A DNA stretch of 64,000 nt from Zoogloea ramigera (GTDB taxonomy: Bacteria > Pseudomonadota > Gammaproteobacteria > Burkholderiales > Rhodocyclaceae), in assembly GCF_006539865.1 (NCBI RefSeq), contig NZ_BJNV01000019.1, positions 1 through 64,000 on the forward strand. Direction: 5' to 3'. Below the pieces are notes generated by a model. It had not been told where the DNA came from. It searched no databases and saw only the letters and a program-made list of their open reading frames with translations. Both the position numbers and the translations under genes were made by a program. Shown in pieces: positions 13,501 to 19,500 of this stretch (positions are counted from its first letter, which is position 1; the number at the start of each line of letters is the position of its first letter).

Positions 13501-16500
13501 AGGCCTTCGGTGGTGCCGGCGACGACACCTTCGACGCCTCCGGCCTCGACCGCCCGGTGCTCTTCATTGCCGGCAGCGGCAACGACACCCTGATCGGCGG
13601 CTCCGCCGACGACGTGCTGATCGGCTCCGACACCGGCACCGCCACCCTGCGCGGCAATGGCGGCAACGACCTCCTCATCGCCCGCGGCGGCACCACCACC
13701 CTGATCGGCGGCAGCGGTGACGACACCTACCGCGTGCTCGGCAACTGGGGCCAGGCCAGCATCACCGACACCAGCGGCGCCAACATCGTCGACTTCAGCC
13801 GGCAGACCGCCGCGGTCACCGTGGACGACGCCGAGTTCAAGGCCCTGCGCGGCAGCAACACCCTGCAGTGGGCCGCAGCCACCACCCTCGACGAGCTGCG
13901 CGGCGGCGCGGGCGGCGACATCATCGACATCTCCGGCAACACCGCCAACCTGCTGGTCAGCATCACTGGCACCAACGCCGGCTGGGTCAAGGGCAGCGCC
14001 AGCGGCATGACCCAGGCCGCGTTTGCCAGCTCCACCGCCCAGGCCATGAAGGACGCCGGCGACAACGCCGGCCGCGGCTTCCGCTTTACCGGCTTCGAGA
14101 ACGTGGTGGGCGGGCAGGGCAGCGACGTCTTCCGCGTCCGCGACGGGGCCTCGCTCACCGGCTCGCTTACCGGCAACACCGACGGTGGCCGCCACCACAA
14201 CGCCAGCGGCGACGAGATCGCCAACGCCCGTAACACCCTCGACTTCTCCGAATACACGCGCGCCGTGCAGGTGAACGAAGAGGGCAACAGCGCCTTCGGC
14301 AGCGCTGGCGCCAGCAACATCCAGGTGCGTGGCTTCCACAACATTTTCGGCGGCCAGGGCGGCGACTGGCTGGTGGGCGACGGGCGCAACAACCTGCTGG
14401 TCGGCAACGACGGCACCGACACCCTCGAGGGCCAGGCTGCCCACGACCTGCTGGTGGCCGACACCTTCGTCACCTACACCAACCTGCTCGCCGGCCAGAC
14501 CAGGCCCCTCGACAGCTCGCTGAAAAACGTCGCCGACTACCTCAGCCTGCAGGCTGTGGGCGCGGCCGAGTTCGGCGTGGCCGCCCGCAACTGGATCTGG
14601 AAGGGCCAGACCCTCGAAAACCGCAGTCTCACCACCGCTGGCGCCCAGGTGCTCAAGGGCGGCAGCGGCAGCGACGTGATCCTCGGCGCCCTGGGCGGCG
14701 ACATCATCAACATCGGTGGCAGCGGCGAAGGCAACGACACCATCCTCGCCGACCTCGGCCGGGTGCAGATCGACTTTTTGTACCGCAGCGCGCTGTCGGC
14801 CACCAGCTTCGGCAGCCGTGGCGGCGGCAACGACACCATCTACCTGGGCAGCGGCAGCAACCTGCTGATCGCCGGCAATGGCCGCGACACCGTTTACGGC
14901 GCCGATTCCGCCAGCGCCTTCAACGTGGTGCTCACCGACAACGGCACGGTGCAGTACAAGACTGTCGAGGCCGTGGTCGCCGGTCAGACCAAGCTCACCT
15001 TTGCGGTGAGCGGCGCCTACACCCACATGCTCGACTACGTCGAGGCCCCGGTGGCCGAGACCGGCGGCAGCGGCAACGACGACACCCTGCGCATGGGCAG
15101 CGGCTCGGCCATCGTGTTCGGCGGGGCAGGGCAGGACAGCCTCGCCTTCAACGCGGCCAGTTCCACCGGCGCCAACACCCGCTTCATCGCCGGCGACCAC
15201 GCCCGCATCGACACCGACGCCAGCGGCAGCGTGGTCTCCTTCGCCAGCACCGACACCGCGGCCAGCTCCGGCGGCAACGACACGCTCTCGGTCGGCAGCC
15301 CTGCCGACCTGATCGCCCGCCACCTGGGCAGCAACTACCTGATCGGCGGCATGGGCAGCGATACGCTGCTCGTCTCCGCCGCCTACGACGCAGCCACCGG
15401 CATCGCCACCCAGGGCGCTGCCCGCAGCACCGACGTGATCCTCGCCGACAACGGCATCATCACCCGGCCCGATGGCGACGCCCGCCTGAGCCAGGTGCTC
15501 TCCACCCAGATCACCGCCGGCCTCGGCGGCGACGACCGGGTGCTCACCGCCAACGGCGACAAGACCATCATCGGTGGCGTCGGCAACGACACCATCACGG
15601 TCGGCACCAGCAGCACGTCCACGCGCCTGATTGCCGGCGACAACGCCGACATCAGCTACGCCTCGCCGGGCAGCTTCACGAGCTTCTCGACACTGGACAC
15701 GCTGCAGGCCACCGGCGGCATCGACGCCATCAGCGTCGGCACGGCCGCCAGCACCGGCGACCTGGGCGCCAACTACATCTTCGGCGGCATGGAGGTCGAC
15801 TCTGTCCACGTCGCCGCCAGCTGGAGCGCCGGCACCGCCAGCTTCGGCACGGCCACCAGCACCGACGTGATCCTCGCCGACAACGGCGTGATCACCCGCC
15901 CGAGCGGCTCCAGCCTGCTCAGCCACGTCTACTCCACCCAGATCACCGCCGGCCTCGGCGGCGACGACCGGGTACTCACCGCCAACGGCGACAAGACCAT
16001 CATCGGTGGCGTGGGCAACGATCTCGTCCAGGTCGGCACCACCAGCGCCTCGACGCGCCTCATCGCCGGCGACAACGCCGACATCAGCTACGACAGCCTG
16101 GGCGGTTTCCTGGTCTTCCAGACTTCCGACCTCATCGCCGCCACCGGCGGCCAGGATGTGATCCGCATCGGCGACGCCAGTAGCGTTGGTGATCTGGGCT
16201 ACAACTTCGTGTTTGGTGGCATGGCTGCGGACCAGGTCTGGATCTCGGCCGAGTACGACAGCGTCTCCAAGACCGACCGCATGGGCCAGGCCGTCAGCGA
16301 CGACATCGTTATCGGCGACAACGGCCGCATCGAGCGCGCCGCTGGTAGCGCCGGCACGCCTAACCAGCTGCTGCAGGTCGTCACCACTCAGAACGACAAG
16401 GGCGGCGACGACCGCATCCTCACCGCCAACGGCGGCAAGGTGCTGATCGGCGGTTTTGGCGCCGACATCATCCACGCCCGCGACGGCGACAACCTGGTGA

Positions 16501-19500
16501 TGGGCGACAACGCCCAGATCGACTACGACAGCGTCAGCCGCAACGGCGTGCTGCGCAGCATCGTCAGCACCGACATCGTGATCGGCGGCAACGACAACAT
16601 CACCCTGGAGGAAGGTTTCAAGCTGGTCTCCGGCGGCTTCGGCGCCGACACCATCCAGATCGACGCCGACAACCTCGGCAACGTCAGCGGCAGCGCCGCG
16701 ACCAGCGAGGCCATCGGCGCGGCGGTGTGGGCTGTCGGCTCGCTGCTGCGGGTTACCAGCGTGGTCGGCGTGGCCGGTACGCTGCCGACCGGCGGCCTCA
16801 GCGGCGCCGCGCTCACCGCGGCACAGACCGGCAACCGTGGCCGCAACGGCCGCTTCATCGCCGGCGACAACGCCCGCTTCGAGTTCGACGACCAGAGCGG
16901 CCTCACTGCCATGGCCACGATCGACCCGATCGCCGCCACCGGCGGCGCCGACGGCATCACCCTCGGCGCCCAGGGCATCGCCGCAAGCGCCGACCTGGGC
17001 TACCAGGTGGTCATGGGTGGCATGGCGGCGGACACCATCACCGTGCGCGACCAGACCGCCTCCACCGACCTCATCCTCGGCGACAACGGCGAGCTGCTGC
17101 GCAAGGCGCGGGGTTACGCCACCCTGTCGATCACCAGCAGCGTGCCCGAGAGCGGCGGCGCCGACACCATCGTCTCGGGCCGCGGCGACAAGCTCGTCAT
17201 TGGCGGCTTTGGGGCCGACACCATCACCCTGCGCACCACCGACCTGCCGGACGCAAACGGCAATGCCACCGCCACCAACCGCAGCATCGTGCTGGGCGAT
17301 TCGGGCGTGGTCACCTTCGACGCCTCCGGCGGCGGTGCGCTCCAGCGCATCGAGAGCACCAACCTGTCCCTGGGCGGTGACGACAGCGTGAGCATCGGTG
17401 ACGGCGACGTGACTTTCATTGGCGGCTACGGCCGCGACAACCTGGCAGTCAATTCCAACCGCAGCGCCTTCCGCGTCGGCGCAGGCGACAACGCCCGCTT
17501 CAGCTATGCCGGCATCGGCAACACCGCCTGGCAGGCCGAAAACCTCATCTCGGCGCAGACCCTCGACCAGACCTCGTCCACCGGCGATGCCGACACCCTG
17601 CGCTTCGGCGTCTCCGGCAGCCTCACTGGCGTGATGGGGCAGGCCATCCTGCTCGGCGGCATCGGTGCCGACCGCCTCACCGTCACCGGCCAGAGCGCCG
17701 ATGCGCTGCTGATCGGCGACAACGGCCAGGTCTCCATCGTCCAGGGCACCCCGGCCAACGGCCCGAACCTCGCCCAGGTCTCGATGCAGTGGGCCAATGG
17801 CCAGCCTGCGCCGGCCAGCACCTCTTACCTCGAAGGCGTGGCCACCCTGTCGCCCGATCTCGGCGCCGCCGACATCGTCGAAACCACCTCCGGCACCTCG
17901 GTGCTGATCGGCGGCCAGGGCGGCGACAGCCTGCGGGCTGGCCGTGGTAATGGCGTGGTGTTCGGCGACGGCGCCAGCCTCACCTGGTCGTCCGGCGTGC
18001 TGCGCCAGGCCACCAGCTTCGGTGTCGCCCAGGGCGGCGCCGACACCATCGAGCTCGGCGCGGGCAGCGGCGCGGACGACGGCCACAAGCTCGTCGTCGG
18101 CGGCTTCGGCGGCGACAGCATCACCGTCTCGTCGGTGCAGGGTAGCGGCAGCACCCCGGAGACCGCCCGCGAGCGGGCCATCGCCGGCGACAACGCCACC
18201 GTGATCCTCGACGCCAACGGCCGCCTGACCGGTTTCGCTACCCTCGACACCGACGCCGCCACCGGCGGCAACGACACCGTGCAGCTGTCGGTCTCGGCAG
18301 CCAGCCCGGCGGTGGCGGGCCTCACCGACCTCAACGTCGTGGCTGGCGGCGTGGGCAGCGACACCGTCACCATCGGCGCTGCCAACCGCTACGTCGGCGT
18401 GGCCAGCGGCGACAACCTCGACTACCGCCGCAGCGACGGCGGCGCCACCGACCCCGACGCGCGTTACCGCAGCCTGTTTGCCACCGTGCTGCAACCCTTC
18501 ACCGGCGGCGACGACACCCTGCGCCTCGGCTCCGGCGAGCTGCTCGCCTTCGGCGGCGCCGGCAGCGACCGCATCGAGGCCAGCACGGCCTCCGGCGACA
18601 GCGCCATGATCTTCGGCGACGCCGGCACCGCGGCCTTCGACATCGGCGCCTCCGGGCGGCTCGAACAGCTCAACACCCTGGCCGACGCCAGCGGCGGCAA
18701 TGACAGCATCTCGGCCGGCGCCGGCACGCTCTACCTGTTCGGCGGAGCCGGCAACGACACCCTCGGCGCCAGCGCGTCCGACAACGCCACCCGCGTCGTG
18801 CTGGGCGATACCGGCCAGGTCAACTTCGTCGCCGGTCAGCCCGGCCTGATCCAGACCAGCGCCGACGACGCCCCCGCGGCCAGCTCGGCCGACACCATCA
18901 CCGTGCCGCTCACCGACGGCTCCGGCAGCCTGGGCCACAACTTCGTGATCGGCGGGGCAGGGCAGGACAGCCTGATCGGCAGCATCTCGGATGACGATCG
19001 TGTCCTGCCGGGCAGCGGCATGCTCGACGCCGCCGCCAACGGCGGCAAGGGCGTGGTGGTCAGCATCACCGTCCTCGGCGAACACGGCGAGTTCGGCTAC
19101 GGCACCACGCGCGGCGACAGCATCGACGGGATCGTGCTGGTGAGCGCTGCCGATGCCGGCGGTGGCGGCAGTGGCGGTGGCGCGGGCGGTGGCAACACCG
19201 GCGGCGGCGTCACCGAGTACAAGCTGACCGGCGCCGGCGAGGTGCTCGATGGCGCCGCCCAGACGGTTGCCGGGCGCATCGCCTACCCGTCCCTCACCTC
19301 GGGCCTCGCCACCTTCCCGCCGGGCATCCTCGACGGCAGCTTCGGCTCGCTGACCCTCAGCCAGGACGGCTCCTGGTCCTACACCCTGGCCGGCGCGAAT
19401 GCCCTGGCAGCCCGCCTTGCCCAGTCGTCCGCGCTGCAGGCGCTGGCGCCCGCCGAGCTGAGGCAGGAGGTCTTCCACCTCACCACCACCGACGGCAGCA

